Source of the DNA: Scilla litardierei
Lineage: Eukaryota > Streptophyta > Magnoliopsida > Asparagales > Asparagaceae
Length of the DNA: 64,000 nucleotides
Assembly (NCBI GenBank): GCA_030789695.1
Contig: CM061136.1
Span: forward strand, 132,773,584 to 132,837,583
Direction of reading: 5' to 3'
Shown: positions 22,370 through 33,493 of the stretch, piece by piece
How the letters are laid out: every line of letters starts with the position of its first letter
How positions within the stretch are numbered: the first letter of the stretch is position 1
Notes under the pieces: model-generated
What the model was told of the DNA's origin: nothing
Seen by the model: the letters and a program-made list of their open reading frames with translations, nothing else
The model's database searches: none
Program-made: the position numbers and the translations under genes

Positions 22370-24200
22370 TGTAGGGATCGTCTAACCCTTGCAATACTAA
22401 CAACACACACTAGAGGGGGGGGGGGTGAATAGTGTAATGGCAATAAAATTATCCAAATAAAATTTAACTTGCAAATGCGGAATTATAAATGTAAGAGGAA
22501 TTAAATGGCATAATTAATCCAAACGCAAACACAAAGTTTTACCCTGGTTCCCCAAACTTGGGTACATCCAGCCACACCAATATTCACTATATTCCCACAT
22601 AGAGAAGTGAATACAAATCTCACAATGAGATACCCCACAAAGAGGATTTATGCCCTACACAAGGACCCAACCAATCCTACACAAGGATCAAGACTCCCAC
22701 ACAGAGAATCACTAACTCCCACTCAGAGAATTAGGGTTAGCCCTACACTAGGACACTCGAACTCCCATAAAGAGAGTTAATTCCCACAAAGAGAATTCCC
22801 TATTCCCACAAAGAGACAACCTCTCACAAAGAGAGAAACCCCCACAAAGAGAGTATCCTAATCCCACAAAGAGAAATCGGAAAACAAATTACACCCTGTA
22901 AAGTAAATACTCTTACCTATGCCTTGAGATGCTTACTCATGAATGAATGCAAGGCATGGAAGAGGATCTCCAAGTGTTGGAATATGCTTGAGAGCACTTG
23001 GATGATTTCCCTTGAGCTGGACTTCAATGCATGAAGGAAGATGAATGCTCAATAGATGGAAATGAGGGAGCTTGAGAGTGGCTTAAAAGATCTCTTGAGA
23101 TTTTCAATAGAATCAAGAATAATCAAGAATCAATCAAGAAGTTTAAGCATAGGCAGGACACTCATATATATAGGAATCCTATATCAAGCCCAAAAACCCA
23201 AAGAAACAGCCAAATAATCAAATTTGCAACGGCTAGAAACTGGGTTAAAACGACAGGAACAGTCGACTGATGATCATAAGACAGTCGACTGATCAACGGC
23301 TAGAAAATATCCAACGGCTATAATCTGAGCCAGGACAGTCGACTGACGAAGTCAATACAGTCGAGTCACGAACAGGACAGGTGCCTGTTAATCCTTCAGC
23401 AGACGACTGCTGCAGGGGATGGATCGAAACAGAGAGTTGCACTCTTTCTCCAATTCTTCGCACAGGCGACTGATGTTAATACTACAGTCGACTGTCAAAT
23501 AGTCAGTCGACTGTACATTCTTCATCAGTCGACTACTGTAAAGTATGGAGAGAAGACAGAGAGATGCAGAGATTGTACTTACGCTAGACCGGTGACTGTT
23601 GGCCAATATCCAGGTGACTGTAAATATACAGGCGACTGGAAACCGATCGACAGACGACTGTGCGTAAAGCTCAAGTTTGAGTCAATAGAAATGTTGACTT
23701 GAGCAGTGCATATCAGGCGATTGTAGAAGGATATACAGGCGACTGGAAATCACCCAGTCGGCTGTGTTTCCCTCAACAGGTGACTGACGGAAAGAGTGAA
23801 CCTATTGGGTTGGATTCTATGATAATCCTAAGGTTCACTAAGATGGTTAAATGCATGTGCATGAATGAGCAAACCATCTAGCAAGGCATTACATCAACCC
23901 TAGACTCAAAAGAGAGAGAAAGCAATAAAGTAAATTACATGGATTACAAAGCTTTCTTAAGAGTCTAAGTCTTCAATCTTGATGCCTTGATAGCTCTCCA
24001 TCATCTCCAAGCTTTGGCACTCCCTGAGTCCAAACTTTGGCCCTTCTTCACATGATGTCCATCCTTATACCAAGTGATTAGTCTCCAAGAAAGATATCCT
24101 TGAAATAAACTGAGAGACTAAGACATGAGATTCATTAGCAACAACATAATGTTGTGATCATCATCAAAATAAGATTGGTATGAAACACCCATACTCAACA
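22370..24200 (-). repeat. Copia-Z 5' LTR, 1831 bp
   Basis: It is collinear with the 3' LTR. Differences include a longer G run near 22416, an extra CCCCCACAAAGAGAG unit near 22827, a shorter AT run at the TATA site (23165-23173) and scattered substitutions. The CAGTCGACTG array spans 23260-23790. Confidence 0.9.
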
Positions 24201-24205
24201 AGAAC

Positions 24206-24660
24206 CACCATCAAAGGATAAGCCCTCACCGACTTCATCGTCCAACTCACCTACGACGACAACCTGCCAAATGAGGTACACGTTACAACATACAATTAGA
24301 CATACCCCCTTCTTCCTCGACATGTATCTGTTCTTCAAGGGTCACCTATGAAGGAGAGTGCATGTGGAGCTTGCAAGTTGATGGCTCAGCGAATTGAACC
24401 AGGAGCAGAGCATGTATAGTTGCCCAAACATAAGAAGGCAATATACTCGAATATGCCCTTCGATTCAATTTCCAAACCACGAACAATGGGGCAGAATATG
24501 AAGTGACCATGGACTCAGACTGGCTCGAGCGCTCTGGGCAAAGGTCATCCATCTCCACAGCAACTCCAATTTGGTAGTCCACCAGCTGAATGTAGGTTAC
24601 GAAACTTGTGAGGGAACGATGCAAAACTATGTGCAGATCACCAAGGTAGAGCTGACCAAG
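24206..24660 (+). pseudogene. Gypsy-R RNase H, 3' part
   Basis: Directly after the Copia-Z target duplication the sequence resumes with RTTIKGQALTDFI-type wording in one frame, the conserved entry to plant Ty3 RNase H. It continues in broken frames with recognisable but decayed RNase H wording (LQVDGSA near 24370). Frame changes and stops prevent a continuous translation. Confidence 0.6.
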
Positions 24661-24959
24661 TTCAAGTGAGTGGAGATCCACTACATACCATGATTGAGGA
24701 ACCACCAAGCCAACGCTCTATCAAATCTCGCTTCATCTTTGTGAGCTGGACTAGGTCAAACAGTGTACGTACAACATCTGTTGTACCCAAGTGTACTCGA
24801 AGAGGAGCTGCTAAGCATCGACCAAGGAGTCACTTGGATGGACCCCATTATTAAATATCTCAATACGTGGGAAAATCCAAGTGATCTTGCATAGGCACGA
24901 AAGCTAGAGCGAATGGCCTACCAATATGTCTTGCTCGATGGTTCGTTGTACAAGCGACG
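24661..24959 (+). pseudogene. Gypsy-R RNase H-integrase linker, decayed
   Basis: There is no continuous frame. Its position between RNase H and integrase, and scattered matches in wording (WMDPII near 24838), mark it as the linker of the polyprotein. Confidence 0.4.
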
Positions 24960-25715
24960 ATGGACCAGGTACGACACATTTCCTTACCTCAAATGTCTGA
25001 CTCCGCAGGAAGCAATCTACGTGATTCAAGAAATCCAGAAGGAGATTGCAGAAATCACTGCGAAGGAGAGGCCCTAGCTTTGAAGGCCTTGAGGCAAGGT
25101 TACTTCTGGCCATCCATGTTCAAGGAGGCGATCGAGTATGTTCAAAAGTACCCTACCTGCCAAAAGTTCACGAAGCATATCTCGGCCCCTCCAACGGAAT
25201 TAATCCCCATCATTAGCCATGTTCCTTTTGCAAAATGGGGATTGGATATCCTTGGTCCGTTCACACCATCAAGTGGGCAACAGAAGTTCCTGATCGTAGC
25301 GATCGACTATTTCACCAAGTGGATAGAAGCAAAGCCCCTGGCCCGCATCACTGGGAAGGAAGTCAGAAGCTTCATAGGGAAATCGATTATATGTCGATTC
25401 AACATCACTCAATCCATCATAATAGACAATGGGACAAAATTTGATAGTACCGGGTTCAGAAATTTCTGCTCCGAGTTAAAGATTAAGCTGCACTTCGCTT
25501 CAGTGGCCCACCCACAGACCAATGGTCTAGCGAAAGCTGTCAACAAATGCATCCTCAAGCCCCTAACGAAGAGAGTAGTGGATGCCAAGGGCACATGGCC
25601 TGAGGAACTCCCCGATATGTTATACGCATACATGACAACTTACAAAACCTCAACAGGGGAAACTCCTTTCATGCTCGCATACGGTGCGGTCGTGGAAGTT
25701 AAGGTCAACAATTAA
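24960..25715 (+). pseudogene. Gypsy-R integrase, catalytic Glu lost
   Basis: The 251-codon frame holds the end of a degraded zinc-binding N-terminus (ALRQGYFWPSM, TCQKF) and the core domain with WGLDILGPF (first Asp), IIIDNGTKFDS (second Asp) and HPQTNGLAKAVNK. Family members have NGQAE at the last site, so the third catalytic acid is Lys here. Integrase joins element cDNA into the chromosome; this protein should be inactive. The frame ends with a TAA at 25713-25715 just before the C-terminal domain. The Met at 24960 is not a biological start because integrase is part of a polyprotein. Confidence 0.8.
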
Positions 25716-26177
25716 CCGCTCCGTCTCTATTGCTTCGATGAGGAGGAAAACTCAGAAGGACTCGAGCTCAATTCTGACTTGCTTGATGAGATTTGAGAAC
25801 ATGCTCTGACCACCCTATCGAGCAGAAGGGACGCATTTCCTGCTACTTCAACTCAAAAGTTCGATAACACAGCTTCCACTTAGATGACCTTGTATTGCGG
25901 AAGGCCCTTTTCTCCCCTGAGATCGTCAAGCAAGAAAAGCTTGCTGCAAAGTGGGAATGTCCCTATAAGGTGATCGACGTTCTCAGACTAACAACCTATC
26001 GACTATCCACACAGGAATATAGGGAGCCTCCTCATCCTTGGAATGCCTAGAACTTGCAAAATTACTATCAGTGATCGTACTAGCAAGACATGACAAATTG
26101 TGATGGTTAGGATTTACATATGTATTTCTTTTATGTAAGTTCATAATAAATACAAGGTTAACCATCTTCTTGTCGTA
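25716..26177 (+). pseudogene. Gypsy-R integrase C-terminus and end of pol
   Basis: Broken frames contain wording typical of the integrase C-terminal domain and its tail (RLYCFDEEENSEGLELN; KWECPYKVIDVL near 25950; STQEYREPPHPWNA near 26012). Several stops interrupt it. Then AT-rich 3' sequence leads to the tandem array. Confidence 0.55.
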
Positions 26178-27170
26178 GTAAACGATCGGTTTCGGCCATA
26201 AGCTGAAGTGGCCTTGCCCCTCGCAACCTTTAGCTGTAAGCCGAGAAGCCAATCCCTCGTCGCGACATGAACCTCGATCGTCGTCGGCCGTAAGCTAAAG
26301 GGGCCTTGCCCCTTGCAACCGAATGACCCTCGTCGTCAGTCGTAAGCCGAGGGGCTAATCCCTCGCCACTGAACGACCCTCGTTCGTCGTCGATCGTAAG
26401 AAGATGGGGCCTTGCCCCTCACAACCAAACGTCCCTCGTCATCAGCCGTAAGCTAAGGGGACAATCCCTCGCCATTGAACGACCCTCGATCGTCATCGGC
26501 CTTAAGCCGAAGGGGCCTCGCCCCTTGCAACCGAACGTCCCTCGTCGTCAGCCGTAAGCCGATGGACCAATCCATTGCCACTGAATGACCCTCGATCGTC
26601 GTTGGCTGTAAGCCGAAGGGGCCTCGACCCTCGCAACTGAATGACCCTCATCGTCAGCTATAAGCCGAGGGCCCTCGATCATCACCGATTGTAAGCTGAA
26701 GGGGCCCCACCCCTCCTAACTGAACGACATTCGTTATCAGCATAAGCCAAGGGGCCAACCCTTTGCCACATAACGACCCTTCATCGTCATCGGTCCTAAG
26801 CCGAAGGGGCCTCACCCCTCGCAATTGAACGACCCTCATTGTCAGTCGTAAGCCGAGGGGCCAATCCCTTGTCATTGAACGACCCTCGATCTTTGTCGGT
26901 CGTAAGCCGAAGGGGCCTCATGCCTCGCAACCAAACGACACTCATCGTAAGCCGTAAGCCAAGGAGCCAATCCCTCTCCATTGAATAACCCTCGATCGTC
27001 ATCGACCGTAAACCGAATGGGCCTCACCCCTCACAACCGAACGACTCTCGTCGTCAGCCGTAAGCCGAGGGGCCAATTCCTCGCCACCGAACAACCCTCG
27101 ATCACCATTGGCCATAAGCCGAAGGGGCCTTACCCCTCACAACCGAACAGCCCTCGTCATCAGCCGTAAT
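26178..27170. repeat. ~106-bp tandem repeat array, about nine units
   Basis: Recurrences of CGTAAGCCGAGGGGCCAAT-like words at about 26338, 26444, 26549, 26656, 26735, 26843, 26952, 27055 and 27161 give a period near 106 bp, with one truncated unit at 26656-26735. Each unit is two related ~53-bp halves. Arrays in the 3' noncoding region are known in Tat/Retand elements, so it fits as the tail of Gypsy-R. It ends exactly where Gypsy-X begins. Confidence 0.8.
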
Positions 27171-28922
27171 TGATCGCATCGGGATGTACTCCCAAAATAA
27201 TGTAGTTTTACCGGAAGTGCACTTTCTGGTGTCTAGCAGGTATCGTATCCACAGGGAGGTGGTATTGGTTCCAATCTATCTTAGGTTGGCTTGAATACGA
27301 AGGTTTATTAGTGGAGATGTTTATGGTATGATGTAATGGAAGTGGTGATGGATGTCGGTGTCGATGATAAATATTTCGGTTGTAAATTCAATCAATAAAA
27401 ATGTCTAGGACTATGGAATTCCAACTATAGATTTTCAAGTCATCAATGTGAGTTATGAATTACCATGCAATTAAATTTGGTTCAATGTGAACTTTTCGCA
27501 ACTAATTAGAGAACCAGCGCACGCTGTCGTGCTATGCAAGTCTATAGCAATCTAAACTAGAGCCTCTCTGTCGTGCAAGCCTAGTCCAGACCACAAGCAT
27601 TAAGATCGGTAATTATGTCCAATCCCAACTCAAGCTTGTTATCGTGCAACTTGAGTTTGGATCTAGATCATGATACTTCGTACTCATTCACCGTCGTGCA
27701 ATGAATATGAGTATAGGAAAACAATAAAAATGCTAGCTTTGGTCGCTGTCGCGCACCAAGTCTAGGAAATTTCGATTGTAATCCTAAATCGAATATCTAG
27801 TGCTTTCCTTCGTCAAGATCCTCTGTCGAGCTCTCAAGATCCAAGAGAAATCCCTATCTATCCGTAGTAAAATAATCAAGATCTAACCCTTTAACAAGTT
27901 TAGCAACATGGGTTTTCAATAGATTTCACATATCAAACCCTAAATCCATAGGGTTCACCCTTTACCTAGAACAAAGATCAACCAAGCATAGAAATAATGA
28001 TATATAAAGCAATAAGAAACATTGCTTGCATATAAAAAGATATCAAATCAAAGATTCAAATAGCAAATAACAAATATAATTAGCTTTCATAAAGAATTTC
28101 AATCCAAATACAAGCTTTTAGGGGGCCTAGGGCAGGGCCTAATCTCTAAAAAGCCTCCAAGAAAAATAATAGGAAATCCCCTCAATGACGGCTATAAAGT
28201 TGTATTTATATGTGCCCCAGATCCCTAAGAAAAAATGGACCAAAATACCCAAAACCTTAGTTGTAACAGATTTTAGGATTTCTGGCCACAAGCGCACTCG
28301 ACCGAGTGAAAATGTCATTCGATCGAGTGGAATCTCGTACAAAAACTGCAAAAATCAGCATTCTGTTTTTTTCTGGTCACTCGACCGAGTGTGATCTCAC
28401 TCAGTCGAGTGACACTGATACGGAAATTCCCGCACTGCTACCTAATCTTGCAGAAATTCTAGAAAATTCATCTGACCTCCGTTTAGTGCGTTATTGGCGG
28501 CGTTGGAACCGTGATGAAGTCTACTATGACTAAAAAATATCTCCAGGCTGAGATGACCTCTAGAATGATAGCAAAAATCAAAACAAGGTGGATGTAGTGC
28601 GTAAATCTTTGACATTTCATGCGTTCTAGCTTTGTTTCTTCTTCTTTTTTTGCTCCAACTTTCATAGATCTTTCATCCTTGTCTTTTGGTGCTCCGAACT
28701 CATATCCAAAGGTATTCTTGCTGCTCTTGCATCATCAATCATGGCTTCATCTTCAGATTGCACCGTATCGCTCCAATTCGCTCCAAATTCCCTGAAATCA
28801 ACTTAAACGCTCCGAAAGTGAATAGTTCCAAATATTCATCGAAAAGCGAATAAAATTGGTATTTGTAGGTTGAAACATGATATGAATGTATGAGGATAAA
28901 TGTGTAAAATACATGCATATCA
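27171..28922 (-). repeat. Gypsy-X 3' LTR, 1752 bp
   Basis: It runs TGATCGC...CATATCA. On the minus strand it has the palindrome array CACTCGACCGAGTG and variants (28295-28411) upstream of the TATA box TATAAATA (28203-28210). Confidence 0.88.
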
Positions 28923-30309
28923 AAATCCCCCAAGCTTACTTCTTACTCGTCCTCGAGGAAGACTAGCAAGGAGCAAACCAGAGAATAAAAATAATAAAAA
29001 TAAAAGAAAGAAAAAAGTAGGAGTGACAAGATCATTTCCTCATCTCATGTAGCACACACAACATCAACTGAGCAATAAATAAGCATGCACATCCACACAT
29101 AGCATTTTAGTCTAGCATCATGCATATATCAAGGATTTTCAATAAAGTATAAAGAACTCAACATCAACATGAAATTAGAGAAGAAATCCTATCATAGCCT
29201 ACCATACAATATACTCAATCCATAGAATTTAAATTCAAACTCCACAATGGATTCTCTTTCCAGCGTAAATGTATCTTGATCAAATACCAAGCATGCAAGA
29301 TATTACTTTGTTATTCATGAAATGAGATAATGAATTCGATTGAAGTTAGGAGATCACCACACTAGACCTTTTCATGAATCCTAGAAAAACTTCAACTCTG
29401 CCTATGTCTTTATTCTTAATAGAAATGGAGATAAGGATATGGAAAAATTTTTAATATACTTTTGGCTATTTTTTGGCTTTTTGTCTTGCAAACTTGCGTA
29501 AACGCAATGGAGTGTAAGGAGCGGTCTATGCATCTCAGATCAGGCGATCTTAGGGCATCGGGTTACAAGGAACCCCAAGGACCTTTTATTTACAAATTTT
29601 GTTTAATTTCAATATTATTATTTTTTTGGGGTTTTTGCAAACTCACGTAAACGTGATGGAATGCAAAGATGGTCTTTGACCATTTATTTGGCTATATACA
29701 AAAGAAAAGGAAAAAGCATGGAATCTAGACATGGGCTCGGCATCAGAGTTTCTAATCATCAATACTAAAGCTTCTTGGGTTATCCTATTTCTCTTGAATC
29801 ACATTCATTCATGAAACATACTTAGTTATCATACAAATCAAGCAAATAATTCATTCATTTTGATAATTAATTCATGCAATCTTTTTGACTGTTTTGAGAA
29901 TATATATTATGGAAGAATGAACTCAGCTATGGAAAAGCATATTGAAAAGGTAATCTACTCAAGGAAATAACTCTATATCAATCAACTAAGAGTTCAAGAT
30001 AAAATCCATCATATAAATATAAAAGTGAAGCCTATATGACTCAAGAAAAATGCTACGTAAGTGTGTAAAGAAAATCTCAGCAGAGTGCATAGCTACAAAG
30101 TGCAATCATGAAGTCTAAAAAGAGAAAAGAAAAATAAAGAAAAGAAAAACACGTATACACTATGATGCACGAACACGCACACAAAAGGAAAATAAGATGA
30201 AAAAATGAAAAATATGATGTAAAAAATTTGAAAAATCCTAAAAAAATCCTAAAACTAAAGTAAAAATGTAACTAATGTAACTAAATGGCATGGAAATGCA
30301 CCCCCAAGC
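28923..30309 (-). other. Gypsy-X 3' noncoding region with purine tract
   Basis: The minus strand reads TAAGCTTGGGGGATTT (28923-28938) against the LTR start. The rest is A-rich with no long ORF. A local duplication of a GCAAACTTGCGTAAACGCAA-like word occurs at about 29488 and 29636. Confidence 0.65.
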
Positions 30310-31545
30310 TTAAACTATAGAATAGGATGCATCAGTTCGCTGTAAAAATTTTACCCTCATGATAAAAGTATTCCAAAGAGGATCGTCTATAGAAATATAT
30401 GAAATAAATAGTGGTAGATGATACTTCCCTGGAAATAATTCAATATCCTCTTGTGTTGTGACATCTATCTCCATGGTGCCATCTCTCAGCTGCTCAAGTA
30501 ACTCCAAATCATACGTGTGGACCTCCTCAACAAGTTCGTCAAGCTGTGACGGGTCCAAGCATACCTCTGGTCCATATATGTGTGCTGCAAAAGGTACGAC
30601 ATGTCAAAAATATCTAAATCAAAATAAATATCAAATAGAATACAGGATTCGAAAATGGAATGGGTAAAAATATCTCCCTGAGTATGAGCAGTAAGCTCTG
30701 GTGAATTCTCCTCAGCTGGATGCTCAGCCTCAGTGGAAGGTAGTGGTGGCTGCAGAAGCTCAACTGTTGGTGGACAAGACTCTGGATCTATATTAATGAA
30801 GATATCCTCGTCTCAAAGTGATGCCTCTTCAATGGTATGCTCTGGCTCCGCATGTGAGCCCTCCTCATCAATATGCTCTGGCTCGACAGGGTGCTCTTTT
30901 GACTTCTTATCAATTATCAGTGAAGGCTCTCTCTGGAATGGTGATGTTGGCTGCTCAAGTGTGTCAACTTGTGGGGATGTTACTTGTAGAGGAGAAGGCT
31001 TACAAACAATTTGAAAATATAGTCTATCCCCCTCAAGACTGACATGGATGTCGTCCTCGATTGTTGCTACAGCCGAAACATGGTTCATAACAAAACTACA
31101 AATCGTAGCTCAAATGCATCACCTGCTGTAATACTCTCTGAACCGGTGAACCTCACTGACTCCAAGATGGCATCCAATAGGTTCTGAAATGTGTCCTCTG
31201 GCAGCGCATATGACTCAATTTCTGCTTCCTCCACTGCCTCTTTTTCCATTCCACTCTTCATATGCAATAGCTGTATCGTAGGATGGGGATCAACGACAGC
31301 ACATTCTGGCTTTGGTAATATATAGGTGATGCTTCTTGCCCATAAAATGAAGAAGCCGAAATTATATCTTTGGAAATCCCGGCAACCTTAAGCATGAGCG
31401 AACTCATTTCAAGGTCCCTTTTCACCCATTCTAATTGAAGGTTGCTCTTTTCAATCCTTGCTACCATTTCAACCTGGTGTGTAAGAATCCCATTTAAAAA
31501 GTATTCTCCCGTCTGAGCACTCTGATCAAAATCTGTGGTCCACAT
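30310..31545 (-). pseudogene. Unrecognised coding remnant in Gypsy-X
   Basis: Short minus-strand frames (31545-31258, 31267-31085, 31088-30813, 30558-30310) follow each other with small overlaps but in different frames, suggesting one former gene broken by indels. They are acidic with Glu/Pro/Ser-rich stretches. The first begins MWTTDFDQSAQTGEYFLNG and looks helical. No zinc knuckle, protease or polymerase motif is visible and I do not recognise the family. It may be a gag-like or accessory protein. Confidence 0.4.
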
Positions 31546-31724
31546 AATATCAGCCCTAACACCTGATCAACAAAGATAAATACCTGAATAAAAATATCAA
31601 TGGCACAAAAGAATATAGAAATGATAAAAATGGTAGCGGCGGTGAAAATTTCTTTTTGTTGAATTTTTTTCAAATGTTTTTATTTTTCGTAATAGTTACA
31701 AATTGGCACCCAATGGGAAACACC

Positions 31725-31742
31725 TCCCTGGCAACGACGCCA
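31725..31742 (-). other. Gypsy-X primer-binding site (tRNA-Asp type)
   Basis: The minus strand reads TGGCGTCGTTGCCAGGGA, two changes from the Athila-Y site TGGCGCCGTTGCCGGGGA, which is complementary to plant tRNA-Asp. It lies 6 bp inside the LTR. The 180 bp between it and the coding remnant is noncoding leader. Confidence 0.8.
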
Positions 31743-31748
31743 AAAACT

Positions 31749-33493
31749 TGATCGCATCGAGATGTACTCTCAAAACAATGTAATTTTACTGCAAGCGCAT
31801 GGTCTAGTGACAAGCGGGTATCGTATCCTCAGGGAGGTGGTATTGGTTCCAATCTATCTTAGGTTGGCTTGCCTACAGAGGTTTATTAGTGGAGATGTTT
31901 ATGGTATGATGTAATGGCAATGGTGATGGATGTCGGTGTCGATAATAAATATTTCGGTTGTAAATTCAATCAATAAAAATGTCTAGGACTAGGGAATTCC
32001 AACTATAGATTTTCAAGTCATCAATGTGAGTTATGAATTACCATGCAATTAAATTTGGTTCAAGGTGAACTTGCCACAACTAATTGGAGAACCAGCGCAT
32101 GCTGTCGCGTTATGCAAGTCTATAGCAGTCTAAACTAGAGCCTCGCTGTCGCGTAAGCCTAGTCCAGACCACTAGCATTAAAATCGGTAATTATGTCCAA
32201 TCCCAACTCAAGCTTGTTGTCGTGCAACATGAGTTAGAATCTAGATCGTGATACTTCGTACTCATTCACCGTCGTGCAACGAATATGAGTATAGGAAAAC
32301 AGTAAAAATGCTAGCTTTGGTCGCTGTCGCGCACCAAGTCTAGGAAATTTCGATTGTAATCCTAAATCGAATATCTAGGGCTTTCCTTCGATCAAGATCC
32401 TCTGTCGAGCTCTCAAGATCGAAGAGAAATCCCTATCTATCTGTAGTAAAATAATCAAGATCTAACCCTTTAACAAGTTTAGCAACATGGGTTTTCAATA
32501 GATTTCACATATCAAACCCTAAATCCATATGGTTCATCCCTTTCCCTAGAACAAAGATCAACCTAGCATAGCAATAATGATATATAAATCAATAAGAAAC
32601 ATTACTTGCATATAAAAAGATATCAAATCAAAGATTCAAATAGCAAATAACAAAGATACTTAGCTCTCATGAAGAATTTCAATCCAAATACAAGCTTTTA
32701 GATCCAAGAGGGGGCCTAGGGCATGGCCTAATCTCTAAAAAGTCTCCAAGAAAAATAATAGGAACTACCCTTAATGACGGCTATAAAGTTGTATTTATAT
32801 GTGCCCCAGATCCCTAAGAAAAAATGGACCAAAATACCCAAAACCCTAGTTGTAATAGATTTTCGGATTTATGGCCGCAAGCGCACTCGGCCAAGTGAAA
32901 ATGTCACTCGGTCGAGTGGGATCTTCTGTAGAAATTGCAAAAATTAGCAATCTATTTTTTTTCTGGTCACTCAGCCGAGTGGCATCTCACTCCGTCGAGG
33001 GACACTGATACGCAAATTCCAGCACTGCAATCCAATCTTGCAGAAATTCTAGAAAATTCTTTCGGTACATGTTTGGCACGTTCTTGGCGGTGTTAGAACA
33101 GTGATGAAGTCTACTATGATAAAAAAATAACTCCAGGTTGATATGGCCTCTGGAATGAAAGTAGAAATCAAAACAAGGTGGAGTTAGTGTGTAAATCTTT
33201 GACATTTCATGCGTTCTAGCTTCGTTTCTTTTCTTCTTTGCTCCAACTTTCATAGATCTTTCTTCCTTGTCTTTTGGTGCTCCGAACTCATATCCAAAGG
33301 TATTCTTGCTGCTCTTGCATCTCTAATGATGGCTTTATCTCTAGATTGCACCGTATTGCTCCAATTTGCTCCAAATTCCCTGAAATCAACTTAAACGCTC
33401 CGAAAGTGAAACAGTTCCAAATATTCATTGAAAAGCGTATAAAATTGGTATTTGGAGGGTGAAACATGATATGAATGTATGAGGATAAATGTG
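31749..33493 (-). repeat. Gypsy-X 5' LTR, missing its first ~18 bp
   Basis: It is collinear with 27171-28904. The TATA box is at 32792-32799 and the palindrome array at 32884-33003. At 33493 similarity to the other LTR stops and TGTTGTGCG begins, taken as the Athila-Y LTR start. Confidence 0.85.

Larger units (their letters stand above)
17813..24200 (-). mobile_element. Copia-Z: gag-only SIRE-like element (TR-GAG type)
   Basis: This is a complete 6388-bp unit with two LTRs (1817 and 1831 bp), a 5-bp target duplication (agaac), a minus-strand PBS and purine tract, and one gag gene with no protease, integrase, RT or RNase H. Its gag stops about where pol would begin in SIRE-A. That is the structure described for terminal-repeat retrotransposons carrying only gag. 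It would depend on a related element for enzymes. It lies in the RNase H region of Gypsy-R. Two nonsense codons break its gag. Confidence 0.88.
14995..27170 (+). mobile_element. Gypsy-R: degenerate Tat/Retand-like Ty3 element
   Basis: In order: an LTR-like 5' region (to about 15680), a primer-binding-type site at 15687-15704, protease, RT, RNase H (split by Copia-Z), integrase, and a 3' noncoding region with tandem repeats. Protein wording (SLSDEDLEG, RILIDTGSS, YVDDM, YFWPSM, IDNGTKF) is of the plant Tat/Retand type. Gag is almost entirely missing between the PBS and protease. Stops and frame changes run through pol, so it is dead. No second LTR is recognised: the array ends directly at Gypsy-X. 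Confidence 0.72.
27171..33493 (-). mobile_element. Gypsy-X: non-autonomous Ty3-type element
   Basis: Two LTRs (27171-28922; 31749-33493) flank a 2.8-kb interior. Minus orientation follows from the tRNA-Asp-like PBS inside the right LTR and the purine tract inside the left LTR. No gag, protease or pol domain is recognised. The right LTR is about 18 bp short because Athila-Y starts there. The left end adjoins the ~106-bp repeat. The Athila/Tat side of Ty3 is likely from the PBS type and LTR start TGATATGCATG, but no protein supports it. Confidence 0.78.
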
